Shown here piece by piece: positions 1-9,259 of a stretch of DNA of 64,000 bases (within the stretch, counting starts at the first letter, position 1; each line of letters opens with the position of its first letter). This stretch comes from an uncultured Lachnospiraceae bacterium. GTDB taxonomy: Bacteria > Bacillota > Clostridia > Lachnospirales > Lachnospiraceae. Location: assembly GCA_947632515.1 (NCBI GenBank), contig CANRPO010000013.1:23124-87123 (forward strand), given 5' to 3'. A program made the position numbers and the translations under genes. The notes under the pieces were generated by a model that worked only from the letters and a program-made list of their open reading frames with translations, had not been told where the DNA came from and searched no databases.

Positions 1-1
1 G

Positions 2-1561
2 CTGAAAAACCAGCTCTGGTGGACGACGACGATCAGACCGGAATTTAAACGGTTAAAATACTATTTTGAGCTGCAGACGGACGACGAGAAGTGGTTTTAT
101 TTCGAGGACGGTTTCGTGTCGGAAGAGCAGCTGCAGCTGGCGGGGAGGAGCAGACAGTGTTTTGTGTTCCCGTGGATGAATCCGGCGGATATTCCCACGA
201 CGCCCGCGTGGGTGAACGAGACGATCTGGTATCAGATCTTCCCGGAGCGGTTCTGCAACGGCGATCCCTCCAACGATCCCGAGGGGACGCTGCCGTGGAG
301 AAACAGCGGCCCGGTGACAAACCAGGAGTTTTTCGGCGGGGATCTGCAGGGCATCATCGACAAGCTGGACTATATCAAAGGGCTGGGGGTATCGGGGCTG
401 TACCTGACGCCGGTCAACGAGGCGCCCTCCTCCCATAAGTACGATACCACCGACTACACGAAGATCGATCCGCATTTCGGCACGGAGGAGACGATGATCG
501 CGCTTGTACAGGGGGCGCATGACAGAGGGATCCGTGTGATGCTGGACGGTGTCTTCAACCACAGCGGGCCGGACTTCGCGCCGTGGCTGGATGTGAAGGA
601 GAAAGGGCCGCAGTCGGCATACTGGGACTGGTTCATGGTCAACGAGTGGCCTTTCAGGGAGGACGGCGGCTGCGCTTGGGCGAAACAGTACTATACATTT
701 GCGTTTTTCGACCGGATGCCGAAGCTGAACACGAACAATCCGAAGGTGCGGGAGTATCTGATCGGCGTGTGCGAAAACTGGGTGAAAAACTATGATGTGG
801 ACGGGATCAGGCTCGATGTGGCGAACGAGATCTCCCACGCTTTCTGCAAGGAATTGCGCGCGCGCTTAAAAGCGATCAAGCCGGACCTCTATATTCTGGG
901 CGAGATCTGGCATGACGCCATGCCGTGGCTGAGGGGCGACGAGTTCGACGCGGTCATGAACTATCCGCTGGGGGAGAGCATCAAGGACTTCTGGATCGAC
1001 AAGAGCCTGACCAACGAGGATTTCGAGTTTACGATCAACCGCTGCTACACGGGCTATATGCAGCAGACCAACGATGTGCTGTTCAATCTGCTCGACTCCC
1101 ACGACACCAAGAGGCTGCGCAGCGAAGTGAAGAATCTGGACGAATATTTTCAGCAGCTGGCGGTGTTGTTTACCATGCCGGGATCGCCGTGCATCTACTA
1201 CGGCACGGAGATCGCCATGGAGGGCGGGCACGATCCGGACTGCAGACGCTGTATGCCGTGGGAGGAGATCGAGGAAGGCGCCTTTGACGAGCGCATCCGG
1301 ATCGTCAGAAGTCTGCTGCAGCTCAGGCAGAGAGAGCCGCTCCTTCGCAGCAGGAACTTCCATTTCCCGAACAGGATCAACAGGCCGCGGGTGATCGAGT
1401 TCAACAAGATCGGCTGGCTGGACAACTATGTGGAGGTGATCATCAACTGCGAGGAGGAGGACGTGGAGATCCCGAGAGAGGGGGAGATCCTGTTCTCAAG
1501 GCATTATATTGACGCCACGCTTCTCAGAAACGGCATTCTGATCCGAAAGATCCACGGCTGA
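2..1561 (+). CDS. GH13 alpha-amylase family enzyme, neopullulanase/cyclomaltodextrinase-like (5' end outside window)
   Basis: Predicted cytoplasmic alpha-glucan hydrolase acting on maltodextrins, cyclodextrins or pullulan fragments. The frame is open from base 2, so the ORF-track GTG at 116 is not the real start and the N-terminus lies left of the window. The first ~60 visible residues (RLKYYFEL, WFYFEDGF) resemble the end of the CBM34-type N-terminal domain of neopullulanases. The (beta/alpha)8 barrel shows the four GH13 regions: DGVFNH, GIRLDVANE (nucleophile Asp), ILGEIWHD (acid/base Glu) and LLDSHD. The C-terminus is a short beta domain, and 519 residues are visible. No signal peptide can be judged. 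The exact specificity within GH13 subfamily 20 is inference. Confidence 0.88.
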   Translation: MKNQLWWTTTIRPEFKRLKYYFELQTDDEKWFYFEDGFVSEEQLQLAGRSRQCFVFPWMNPADIPTTPAWVNETIWYQIFPERFCNGDPSNDPEGTLPWRNSGPVTNQEFFGGDLQGIIDKLDYIKGLGVSGLYLTPVNEAPSSHKYDTTDYTKIDPHFGTEETMIALVQGAHDRGIRVMLDGVFNHSGPDFAPWLDVKEKGPQSAYWDWFMVNEWPFREDGGCAWAKQYYTFAFFDRMPKLNTNNPKVREYLIGVCENWVKNYDVDGIRLDVANEISHAFCKELRARLKAIKPDLYILGEIWHDAMPWLRGDEFDAVMNYPLGESIKDFWIDKSLTNEDFEFTINRCYTGYMQQTNDVLFNLLDSHDTKRLRSEVKNLDEYFQQLAVLFTMPGSPCIYYGTEIAMEGGHDPDCRRCMPWEEIEEGAFDERIRIVRSLLQLRQREPLLRSRNFHFPNRINRPRVIEFNKIGWLDNYVEVIINCEEEDVEIPREGEILFSRHYIDATLLRNGILIRKIHG

Positions 1562-1595
1562 TCTGCGGAGCGGATAGAATGGCAATAATTTTTCG

Positions 1596-1624
1596 TTGCA
1601 AAAATAAGGGATTGCTTTTATACT
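1596..1624 (+). promoter_or_regulatory. Predicted sigma-A promoter for the HPr-like gene
   Basis: TTGCAA, a 17-base spacer, then TATACT, in the 150-base gap between the amylase and the HPr-like gene. Confidence 0.55.
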
Positions 1625-1711
1625 AATGTGGGTGGAATTCCGGAGATGGAAGTGACTGCAGGATGGTCATTCCGGCTATGACTGAAAAAGAAGAGGGATG
1701 AGGTATGCGGA

Positions 1712-1948
1712 ATGAAAAGTTACTTATTGGATCTGCACTCCATTGAGAGGGTCAAGGGTTTTGTCACCGCGATCATAGGATTTGACGGATATTTCGATCT
1801 GGTGTCCGGCAGATATGTGATCGACGCAAAATCCATCATGGGCATTTTTTCCATGGATCTGTCCAAGAACGTGGAGTTCAGGATCTTGGAGACGAATGAC
1901 AGGATCGCGGAGGTGGAAGACGCGATCGCGCCGTATCTGGCACGATAG
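1712..1948 (+). CDS. HPr-family small protein lacking the phospho-histidine
   Basis: A 78-residue protein with the layout of the PTS phosphocarrier HPr. The C-terminal half, ending VIDAKSIMGIFSMDLS, matches the HPr helix-2 region carrying the regulatory Ser (canonical KSIMGVMSL). The active-site loop, normally GIHARPA around His15, reads SIERVKGFV with no His. It therefore cannot act as a normal PEP-PTS phosphocarrier. It might act as a regulatory HPr relative, like Crh, but even the region around the Ser is only partly conserved. It is monocistronic, with its own promoter and a strong terminator. The family assignment is by motif only. Confidence 0.65.
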   Translation: MKSYLLDLHSIERVKGFVTAIIGFDGYFDLVSGRYVIDAKSIMGIFSMDLSKNVEFRILETNDRIAEVEDAIAPYLAR

Positions 1949-1978
1949 AACGGAATCGCATAGGACACGGACAGAAGA

Positions 1979-2015
1979 CTGCCGGCATATGAGTAAATCG
2001 TATGCCGGCAGTTTT
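1979..2015 (+). terminator. Rho-independent terminator after the HPr-like gene
   Basis: Perfect 11-bp stem CTGCCGGCATA/TATGCCGGCAG with an 11-base loop, followed by TTTT. Confidence 0.8.
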
Positions 2016-2052
2016 GAAAACAGGCGGGACGCCGGAGACGTCAGCGCGGCAT

Positions 2053-2081
2053 TTGCGAACCGCGCGATTCTGTGGTATGAT
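2053..2081 (+). promoter_or_regulatory. Predicted promoter for cardiolipin synthase
   Basis: TTGCGA, 17 bases, TATGAT, just downstream of the preceding terminator and about 50 bases before the cls start. Confidence 0.5.
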
Positions 2082-2131
2082 ATGCTAATAGGTTTCCTGC
2101 GGGAAGGGACGTATGGAGACAGAGCATAGGA

Positions 2132-3673
2132 ATGAGGAAACTATTTCATATTGCGTTAAACAGAGTGGTGATCACAGGCCTGCTCGTGGTTTTGCAGATC
2201 GGCTTTTTTATGCTGGAGATATTTCGGTGGGGCAACTACTATGTGGCGATCGCGATCGCTCTGCGGCTGATCAGTTTCGGCGCGGTCATTGCGATCATTC
2301 TCAGAACGAGCGACCCCGCGATAAAGCTGGCGTGGATCGTCCCGATCCTGATGTTTCCGCTGTTCGGCGGGATCATGTATCTCGCGTTCGGACATGTCTT
2401 CCTGCCGGGCAGGCTGCGCAGGGCATGGGAGCGGACATCCTTTCAGATCAGGCAGAGTCTGCATCAGGAGCAGGCGGTCATGGACAGGCTGAGAGCGGAG
2501 TCGCCGGAGGTCGCCAACCAGTGCGGGTATCTGGCGCGCTACGCGGGAACGCCCGTGTGGGACAGGACGAAGGCCGTTTACTATGAGGACGGACTGCCCT
2601 ATTGGAAACAACTGCTCGAGGATCTGGAGCAGGCGCAGCATTTTATCTTTCTGGAATATTTTATTGTGGGCGAGGGCGTGATGTGGAACGCGGTCCTTGA
2701 GGTGCTTGAGCGCAAGGTCAGGGAGGGCGTGGAGGTGCGCCTGATCTATGACGATGTGGGAAGCGTCTTTGTCCTTCCGAAGAATTACAATGAGATCATG
2801 GAAAAAAAGGGGATCAAATGCGTTGCCTTCAACCGGATCATTCCGTTTATGGCGCTGATCCTGAACAACAGGGATCACCGGAAGATCGTCGTGATCGACG
2901 GCCGGATCGGCTATACCGGCGGCATCAATATGGCGGACGAGTATATCAATTATACGCATCCCCACGGCGACCACTGGAAAGACGCGGGGATCCGCATCGA
3001 GGGGGAGGCCGTGAAGAATTTTACGGTCATGTTTCTTCAGATGTGGAATATGTGCCGCTTTACGGAGGAGGATTACAGCCCGTACTTCTACCGTTTCGAC
3101 GACGCCCGGGAGCGGGAGACGGTTTCAGGGTATGTGCAGCCCTATATGGATTCCCCGCTGGACAGCGAGCTGATTGGCGAGAGCGTCTATCTGAATATGA
3201 TAGGACATGCCGGGAAGTATATCTATATCTACACGCCGTATTTTGTCACGGATAACGAGGTGGTCACGGCGCTCAAGCTGGCGGCAAAGCGGGGCGTGGA
3301 TGTGCGCATCGTGACGCCCGGCGTGCCGGATAAGAAGACGATCTACTGGCTGACGCAGTCCAACTACCGGACATTGATCGAGGCGGGAGTCAGGATCTAC
3401 CAGTATACGCCCGGATTCCTGCATTCCAAGTGCGTGCTCTGCGACGATGAGACGGCGGCGGTGGGCACGGTGAACTTCGACTACCGCAGTTTCTATCATC
3501 ATTTCGAGTGCGGGGTCTTCCTGTATCGCGTGGAGGCTTTGCGCGACATCAGGAAGGACATGGAAGAGGCGTTTGCCGTATCGGAACTGATCACCGTGGA
3601 GTGGTGCAGGAAGAAATTTGTGAAGAGCAACGTGATCGGTCCGATCTTGAAATTGTTTTCACCGCTGCTGTAG
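2132..3673 (+). CDS. cls: Cardiolipin synthase (phospholipase D family)
   Basis: Condenses phosphatidylglycerol to cardiolipin at the membrane. The 513 residues begin with two or three hydrophobic segments (about residues 10-90), as in bacterial ClsA-type enzymes. Two PLD catalytic HKD motifs follow: HRKIVVIDG near residue 249 with GYTGGINMADEY, and HSKCVLCDD near residue 431 with GTVNFDYRSF. Length and architecture are standard. It is followed after 29 bases by a PlsC-like acyltransferase, so the two probably form a phospholipid operon that runs on into the hybrid histidine kinase. Confidence 0.92.
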   Translation: MRKLFHIALNRVVITGLLVVLQIGFFMLEIFRWGNYYVAIAIALRLISFGAVIAIILRTSDPAIKLAWIVPILMFPLFGGIMYLAFGHVFLPGRLRRAWERTSFQIRQSLHQEQAVMDRLRAESPEVANQCGYLARYAGTPVWDRTKAVYYEDGLPYWKQLLEDLEQAQHFIFLEYFIVGEGVMWNAVLEVLERKVREGVEVRLIYDDVGSVFVLPKNYNEIMEKKGIKCVAFNRIIPFMALILNNRDHRKIVVIDGRIGYTGGINMADEYINYTHPHGDHWKDAGIRIEGEAVKNFTVMFLQMWNMCRFTEEDYSPYFYRFDDARERETVSGYVQPYMDSPLDSELIGESVYLNMIGHAGKYIYIYTPYFVTDNEVVTALKLAAKRGVDVRIVTPGVPDKKTIYWLTQSNYRTLIEAGVRIYQYTPGFLHSKCVLCDDETAAVGTVNFDYRSFYHHFECGVFLYRVEALRDIRKDMEEAFAVSELITVEWCRKKFVKSNVIGPILKLFSPLL

Positions 3674-3702
3674 CGGTGAGCGCAGAGGGAGAAGGAAACA
3701 GT

Positions 3703-4413
3703 ATGTTACGATTTATACAGGTGATCGTGTGTAATCTGCCGAGGATCTATATGATCCCGAAGATGCGGTACAAGGCGAACAGCAGCAGGTATACCGAAGA
3801 ACAGCGGTATGCGTACGCGAGACTGACGGTGGAGCGCATGAAACGTTCGGGGCATATCAGGACGCGCAGCTTTGGCACGGAAAATCTGCCGAAGGAAGGC
3901 GGTTACGTCATGTTCCCGAACCATCAGGGCAAATATGACGCGCTCGGCATCATAGCCACCCACGACAAGCCGTGCACCGTCGTGATCGACGATGCGAAAT
4001 CCCATATGATACTGACCACGCAGTTTGTAGACATGCTGCACGGCAAACGCCTGATGAAGGACGATATGAGGCAGTCGGTCCGCCTGATCTCGGAGGTGGC
4101 CGCGGAAGTCGCGCAGGGGCGGCGCTATATCATTTTTCCGGAGGGCGGTTATTTTCATAATCACAATGAGGTGCGGGAGTTTAAGCCGGGCTGTTTCAAG
4201 AGCGCGATGAAGGCGAAGGCGCCGATCGTCCCGGTGGTGTTGATCGACTCCTACAAGGTGTTCGAGGAGTGGTCGCTCAAACCGGTCGCCACACAGGTCC
4301 ATTACCTGCCGCCGCTCACCTACGAGCAGTACAAGGGCATGAGTACTCTGGAGGTGTCCGATCTGGTTCACGATCAGATTAAGAGCTATATCGCGAAAGT
4401 TACGAGACAGTGA
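3703..4413 (+). CDS. 1-acyl-sn-glycerol-3-phosphate acyltransferase (PlsC-like)
   Basis: Predicted to acylate lysophosphatidic acid to phosphatidic acid at the inner membrane face. The 236-residue protein has the LPLAT motifs NHQGKYDA (NHx4D form) and FPEGGYF, plus a later proline-containing stretch PIVPVVLID. The ORF track starts upstream at 3508 inside cls. The ATG at 3703 is preferred because an AGGGAGAAGG ribosome site precedes it and homology-like sequence begins there. A short hydrophobic N-terminus is present. Its position after cls supports a lipid role. The acyl donor (ACP or CoA) cannot be told. Confidence 0.85.
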   Translation: MLRFIQVIVCNLPRIYMIPKMRYKANSSRYTEEQRYAYARLTVERMKRSGHIRTRSFGTENLPKEGGYVMFPNHQGKYDALGIIATHDKPCTVVIDDAKSHMILTTQFVDMLHGKRLMKDDMRQSVRLISEVAAEVAQGRRYIIFPEGGYFHNHNEVREFKPGCFKSAMKAKAPIVPVVLIDSYKVFEEWSLKPVATQVHYLPPLTYEQYKGMSTLEVSDLVHDQIKSYIAKVTRQ

Positions 4414-4436
4414 CATGACGATGGGAGATAAGGGTT

Positions 4437-6629
4437 ATGCAGATAGTATGGCTATGGATTCATATATTTGGAGTGCTGGTGTCCTTCTTCCTTCTGGCCT
4501 CCATACTGAAACAGAAGGACTCGGCTTACAAGAACAGGCTGATCATGACGGTCAGCTGCTGTCTGATCGCGCTTGTCTCCCGCACGCTGTTTATCATGGC
4601 CGGGCCGGATATGCGGGAGCTTGTGGCGCTCGGCAAGACGGAATATCTGGGGAAATGTTTCGCCAATTTTCTGGCGCTGGCGTTCGTGCTTTCCTACTAT
4701 AAGATCCAGTGGCCGCGCAAGCTGATGCTCACGCTCTTCGGGATCAATCTGGCATTCTTCGGGATCATTATGACCTGCGATCATCACAGTCTTTACTACA
4801 CGTCCTATGAGATCGCCTCCACTTCCAACGGCAACATCCTTATCCTGGGCAAAGCGCCGCTCTATTATTTCTATATGCTGTTCTGTCTGGTGGAGATGAT
4901 ACTGTATCTGTATGTGTGCGTGAATCCCGCCTACCATCCGGTCAAGAAAGGGACGCGGACGATCCAGGGACTTCTGATCGCGGCGGGAGTCATACCGTTT
5001 TTTATGCTGCTGCTCTATCTGAGCGGCGTCACGGGCGGGTTTGACACGACGCCCCTCGGCATCTGGTGCTCTGTGCTCTGCCTCTTTACGGCGGTCAACC
5101 GGTACGGGCTGTTCGATCTGGTGCAGAACGCCAAGGAGGCGGTGATCGAGAGCATGGACGAGGGCATCATCGTGTCCGACAATCAGATGAAATTCCTCTA
5201 CGCGAACCCGGCCGCCTGCGAGCTGTTCCCGGATATGCGTCTGGGGGAGGGCAGAGTCAGCGAGTCCGAGATCCAGGCCATCTATGAGCAGACGGGCACG
5301 GTGATCGAGCTGAAAGACAAGAGTTATGAGATCAGAAACGCGGAGATCCGCGACGAGGTGCAGGTGCAGGGCTACATGCTGTCGGTCATCGACGTGACCG
5401 ACGTGATGGCGCAGGCGAGGCTTATGCGCGAGTTAAAGGAGAAGGCGGAGAACGCCTCCCGTGTCAAATCCGCGTTTCTGGCCAACATGAGCCACGAGAT
5501 CAGAACGCCGATGAACGCGATCTTAGGCATGACGGAGATCGCGCTCAGGGGGAAACTGGACGAGCAGCAGAGGGATGCCATCGAGCAGATCAAGTCCGCC
5601 AGCACGACGTTACTCACGATCATCAACGACATATTGGATTTCTCCAAGATGGAGTCGGGCAAACTGGAGATCGTGGAGGCGGACTATGACGTGAAAACGC
5701 TGGTGCAGGATGTGTACCATATCTTCTCGGGCAAGGTGGAGGAGAAGAATCTGCGGCTGGAGATCGGGCTGGATCAGACCATGCCCAAGGGACTGCACGG
5801 CGACGAGATCCGGCTGAAACAGGTGCTGATCAATCTGGTAAACAATGCGGTGAAATTTACGGAGACAGGCAGCATACAGCTGAACGTCGGCTATGAGAGA
5901 GCGGAGGACGGGATACTGCTCAAAGCGTCGGTACAGGATACGGGCATCGGCATCAAGCCGGAGGATCTGGAGCGCATCTTTAACTCCTTTGAACAGTCCG
6001 ACACATTCAGGAACCGCAAAAAGGAGGGGAGCGGTCTGGGTCTGGCGATCTCCCGGCAGCTCATCAGCCTGATGGGCGGCGACATCCATGTGGAGAGCGT
6101 CTATGGGCAGGGCAGCCGTTTCTTCTTCGAGGTGCCGCAGCGTGTCGTTGACGAAACGCCGTGCGGCGCCCTGGAGCTGAGCGAGAAACTGCAGCGCACG
6201 CAGCAGGCGGTCAGATATGAGGATTTCCGCGCGCCGGGGGCGAAGGTGCTTATCGTGGACGACAATCTTGTCAACAGGAAGGTGGCGGTGGGCCTGATGC
6301 GGCCCTTCGCCATGCAGGTGGACACCGCCAAGAGCGGTAAGGAGGCTCTCGAGATGATCCGGGAAAAAGAGTATCATCTGATCTTCATGGATCACATGAT
6401 GCCGGACATGGACGGCGTGGAGACGACCCATCTTATCCGGCAGATGGAGGGGGATTACTATCGGAACGTGCCGATCATCGCGCTGACGGCGAACGCGATC
6501 AACGGCGTCAAGGAGATCTTTTTGAAGGAGGGCATGAACGATTTTATCCCGAAACCCATCAACATGAAGGAGCTGAGCGAGAAGATCCTCCGGTGGCTGC
6601 CCTTTGAATTGTTGGAAAATGCGGAATGA
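4437..6629 (+). CDS. Hybrid sensor histidine kinase / response regulator with 7TM-type sensor
   Basis: A 730-residue membrane kinase with all catalytic parts. The N-terminal ~220 residues hold about seven hydrophobic helices of the histidine-kinase N-terminal 7TM type. A PAS-like segment (ESMDEGIIVSDNQMKFLYANPAA) follows. HisKA has SHEIRTPMNAIL with the phospho-acceptor at His353. The ATPase domain has an N box (INLVNNAVKF), G1 (DTGIGI) and G2 (GSGLGLAIS). The C-terminal REC domain has VDDNLVN, the phospho-acceptor Asp652 in MDHMMPDMDG, and a conserved KPI. No DNA-binding output is present. It is 23 bases after plsC and probably co-transcribed. The ligand is unknown. Confidence 0.9.
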   Translation: MQIVWLWIHIFGVLVSFFLLASILKQKDSAYKNRLIMTVSCCLIALVSRTLFIMAGPDMRELVALGKTEYLGKCFANFLALAFVLSYYKIQWPRKLMLTLFGINLAFFGIIMTCDHHSLYYTSYEIASTSNGNILILGKAPLYYFYMLFCLVEMILYLYVCVNPAYHPVKKGTRTIQGLLIAAGVIPFFMLLLYLSGVTGGFDTTPLGIWCSVLCLFTAVNRYGLFDLVQNAKEAVIESMDEGIIVSDNQMKFLYANPAACELFPDMRLGEGRVSESEIQAIYEQTGTVIELKDKSYEIRNAEIRDEVQVQGYMLSVIDVTDVMAQARLMRELKEKAENASRVKSAFLANMSHEIRTPMNAILGMTEIALRGKLDEQQRDAIEQIKSASTTLLTIINDILDFSKMESGKLEIVEADYDVKTLVQDVYHIFSGKVEEKNLRLEIGLDQTMPKGLHGDEIRLKQVLINLVNNAVKFTETGSIQLNVGYERAEDGILLKASVQDTGIGIKPEDLERIFNSFEQSDTFRNRKKEGSGLGLAISRQLISLMGGDIHVESVYGQGSRFFFEVPQRVVDETPCGALELSEKLQRTQQAVRYEDFRAPGAKVLIVDDNLVNRKVAVGLMRPFAMQVDTAKSGKEALEMIREKEYHLIFMDHMMPDMDGVETTHLIRQMEGDYYRNVPIIALTANAINGVKEIFLKEGMNDFIPKPINMKELSEKILRWLPFELLENAE

Positions 6630-6632
6630 TCC

Positions 6633-7871
6633 TTACATAACAACGATCTGTCTGCTGTATTCGCAAGGCGGAGCGCCGCCGAATTTCTGCTGTATCGGAA
6701 GAGAATAGATCTGTGCCGCGCGAATGTCGGCGGCGAGCATTTTTCTGCCGTCTGCGGAGACGATCAGGCGGTCGGCGTCCGCGAGCTTGGAGAGAAGCGG
6801 GACCTCTGAATGCTCTTTGACAGAGCTTAAGAGAGGTTCCTTTTCTTTTTTGAAACCCAGCATTCTGGCGTAGTATATGTAGTCTTCCCGGCGGTAAGTG
6901 TCCACGTCCCGCCGGTAGATGTTCAGCAGGATGTGCAGGAGGTTTCTGGACACTCTGGTGTAAGTCATATTCTTCGTCTTGAGTCTGTCGCAGAAAGCGG
7001 AAAAGCTCTCGCAGGAGGACAGCATGCCGAGCAGCCTGTCGGAGAAGGCCTGATCCACGTCCAGGTATGCCCGGTAGCCCTGTTCCTGCTCCAAGAGCAG
7101 CTTGTAGGACAGGAGCGCGGAGAAGTCGTCGGGAAAGATGGGGAATGTGCGCCCGAAGGACGCCTCCATCGCAGCGTAGACGGAGGAAGGGATCTGCTCT
7201 TTCACATGGCGGATGTGGCCGCACTCCCGGATAGATTCTCTGATGGCGAGAGCGGAGCTGTAGGATGGCTCCAGATCTGCCGCGTGATAGCCGGAACCGC
7301 GCCGGCGCAGCGTGTACGGTTGTATGCGGCTATGGCGTCTCATGAGCGCCTTGAGGTATTCCAGACCGAGAATGTTGTTCGGGGACTGCAGCACGCTGAG
7401 CGCGCCTGTCAGGTGGGGCGCGGTCGCACAGAGCGCCTGGTTGCGCGCCTGCGGATAGGTGAGCCCCTCTTTCATCCGCTGCCGCAGAGCGCTCTTGAAC
7501 GCAGGAGTCTCGGCAAGCAGTTCTCGCGCAAGCAGGGACAGCGTCTCGATGTCTCCGCACTCGCTGCCAAAGCAGAGCGCGTCTACCACGCCCAGCTTGT
7601 CGAGCAGGGCTACTGCGCCGGAGGCGAAATATTCCGCGCTGCCGACAGCATAGCAGACAGGCAGCTCCAGCACCAGATCGGCGCCGTTCTCCAGGGCGGA
7701 CTGCGCGCGCAGATACTTGTCCATGACGGCGGGAATACCCCGCTGCACGAAGTCGCCGCTCATGACGACCACGCAGCGGTCCGCGCCGGTGATCCTCTTC
7801 GCCTCGGCGATCTGATAGGCATGTCCGTTGTGAAACGGGTTGTATTCTGCGATGATTCCCACTGTTCTCAT
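6633..7871 (-). CDS. tmcAL: tRNA(Met) cytidine acetate ligase TmcAL (YlbM family)
   Basis: Acetylates C34 of elongator tRNA-Met using ATP and acetate. The protein starts MRTVGIIAEYNPFHNGH, the nucleotidyltransferase fold signature with its HxGH motif, followed by VVMSGDFVQRG. The ORF track extends 35 residues upstream to 7976, but that extension does not look like the family, so the ATG at 7871 is chosen. This gives 412 residues, the usual length. It faces the hybrid kinase with only 3 bases between stop codons and no visible terminator. The upstream gap toward pta holds a divergent promoter region. Confidence 0.9.
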   Translation of the reverse strand: MRTVGIIAEYNPFHNGHAYQIAEAKRITGADRCVVVMSGDFVQRGIPAVMDKYLRAQSALENGADLVLELPVCYAVGSAEYFASGAVALLDKLGVVDALCFGSECGDIETLSLLARELLAETPAFKSALRQRMKEGLTYPQARNQALCATAPHLTGALSVLQSPNNILGLEYLKALMRRHSRIQPYTLRRRGSGYHAADLEPSYSSALAIRESIRECGHIRHVKEQIPSSVYAAMEASFGRTFPIFPDDFSALLSYKLLLEQEQGYRAYLDVDQAFSDRLLGMLSSCESFSAFCDRLKTKNMTYTRVSRNLLHILLNIYRRDVDTYRREDYIYYARMLGFKKEKEPLLSSVKEHSEVPLLSKLADADRLIVSADGRKMLAADIRAAQIYSLPIQQKFGGAPPCEYSRQIVVM

Positions 7872-7990
7872 AGTGTATTCCCTTTCCCATAAGCGGCACG
7901 CCGTTTTTCCCAGTGTATCACAAAAAAGGAGTCTTGTGTGCGCGACGGTGAAAATTATGGAAAAATCTTTTGCCAAAAGAGGAATATATC

Positions 7991-8019
7991 TTGTACAAAA
8001 TCAATAAATTCTGTATAAT
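7991..8019 (+). promoter_or_regulatory. Predicted sigma-A promoter for pta
   Basis: TTGTAC, 17 bases, TATAAT, about 60 bases before the pta start. A GGAGGG ribosome site lies just ahead of the ATG. Confidence 0.7.
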
Positions 8020-8080
8020 TTTACATGTATGGAAAACTGCCATATGATCAGTCACAATGATGTATTAGGAGGGAAAGAAT

Positions 8081-9082
8081 ATGAGTTATATCGATGTGAT
8101 CAAAGAGAAGGCAAAAAGTGACAAAAAGAGCATCGTTCTGCCGGAGACGAACGACAAGAGAACGCTGATCGCGGCCTCGAACATTCTGAAGGACGGCATC
8201 GCGGACATCATCATGATCGGCAACGAGGAGAAGATCATGGACGGCGCGGGCTGGCTGGAGGTAGAGCTGGACGGCGTCAAGATCGTGGATCCCGAGCGGA
8301 CGGACAAATTTGACGAGTACGCGGATCTCTTGTACGAGACAAGAAAAAATAAAGGGATGACGCCGGAGATGGCGAGAGACATCCTTCTGAAAGATTACCT
8401 CACCTTCGGCGTTGTCATGGTAAAGGCCAACGATGCGGACGGCATGGTGGCCGGCGCGTGCCACGCCACGGCGGACACGTTAAGGCCTGCGCTGCAGATC
8501 TTAAAGACCGCGCCCGGCGTCAAGCTGGTCTCCGGTTTCTTCATCATGGATGTGCCGGACTGCGAGTTTGGAGAGCACGGCACGTTCCTCTTCGCGGACT
8601 GCGGTCTGAATCAGGATCCCACCGCGGAGGAGCTGGCGGCGATCGCCGATACTTCCGCCAAGAGTTTCAAGAGTCTGGTGGGCGCGAAACCGATCATCGC
8701 CATGCTGTCCCACTCCACCAAGGGGAGCGCGAAACATCCTCTCGTGGACAAGGTCGTGGAGGCCACGAGGATCGCTCACGAGCAGTACCCGCATCTGTGT
8801 CTCGACGGCGAACTGCAGACCGACGCTGCGCTGGTTCCGCAGGTGGCGAAGTCCAAGGCGCCGGGCAGCGAGGTGGCAGGCAAGGCGAACGTGCTCATCT
8901 TCCCCAATCTGGACTGCGGCAATATCGGCTACAAGCTCGTGCAGAGACTCGGCAAGGCGGAGGCCTACGGTCCCATGCTGCAGGGGATCGCGAAACCCGT
9001 CAACGATCTCTCCAGAGGCTGTTCCTGGGAGGACATTGTGGGCGTCGTAGCGCTCACGGCGGTGCAGGCGCAGCTGTCATAG
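8081..9082 (+). CDS. pta: Phosphate acetyltransferase
   Basis: Interconverts acetyl-CoA and acetyl phosphate in the acetate and energy pathway; cytoplasmic. At 333 residues it is the short, single-domain form. It starts MSYIDVIKEKAKSDKKSIVLPE and shows the family stretches GACHATADTLRPALQ, KLVSGFFIMD and LDGELQTDAALVP, ending near PNLDCGNIGYKLVQRLG. Its own promoter and ribosome site precede it. In many related genomes ackA follows directly. Here the next gene is the YceD-family gene, so the acetate kinase must be elsewhere or absent. Confidence 0.95.
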   Translation: MSYIDVIKEKAKSDKKSIVLPETNDKRTLIAASNILKDGIADIIMIGNEEKIMDGAGWLEVELDGVKIVDPERTDKFDEYADLLYETRKNKGMTPEMARDILLKDYLTFGVVMVKANDADGMVAGACHATADTLRPALQILKTAPGVKLVSGFFIMDVPDCEFGEHGTFLFADCGLNQDPTAEELAAIADTSAKSFKSLVGAKPIIAMLSHSTKGSAKHPLVDKVVEATRIAHEQYPHLCLDGELQTDAALVPQVAKSKAPGSEVAGKANVLIFPNLDCGNIGYKLVQRLGKAEAYGPMLQGIAKPVNDLSRGCSWEDIVGVVALTAVQAQLS

Positions 9083-9204
9083 TCTTATGGCAGCTGACGG
9101 CATACATACGCGGAGAAAGATAAGATCCGAATGCCGGAGAGAGGCGGGATGCCGGAAACGAGAGGCAAGGCAGGAGATCAGAGGATAAAATGTGAATTTA
9201 GTGG

Positions 9205-9233
9205 TTGACAAACCATATACGCATCAGTATAAT
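9205..9233 (+). promoter_or_regulatory. Consensus sigma-A promoter for the YceD-rpmF unit
   Basis: TTGACA, exactly 17 bases, TATAAT. The upstream context TTAGTGGTTGACAAA recurs at the T-box promoter near 63527. Confidence 0.85.
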
Positions 9234-9259
9234 AGTTTGAGTGTGGATAGGAGTCGGTT

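Noticed and set aside
9205-9233. Common regulator site shared by the YceD and T-box promoters (TTAGTGGTTGACAAA)
   Set aside because: The shared bases mostly are the -35 box and its flank; two occurrences are too few to claim an operator.
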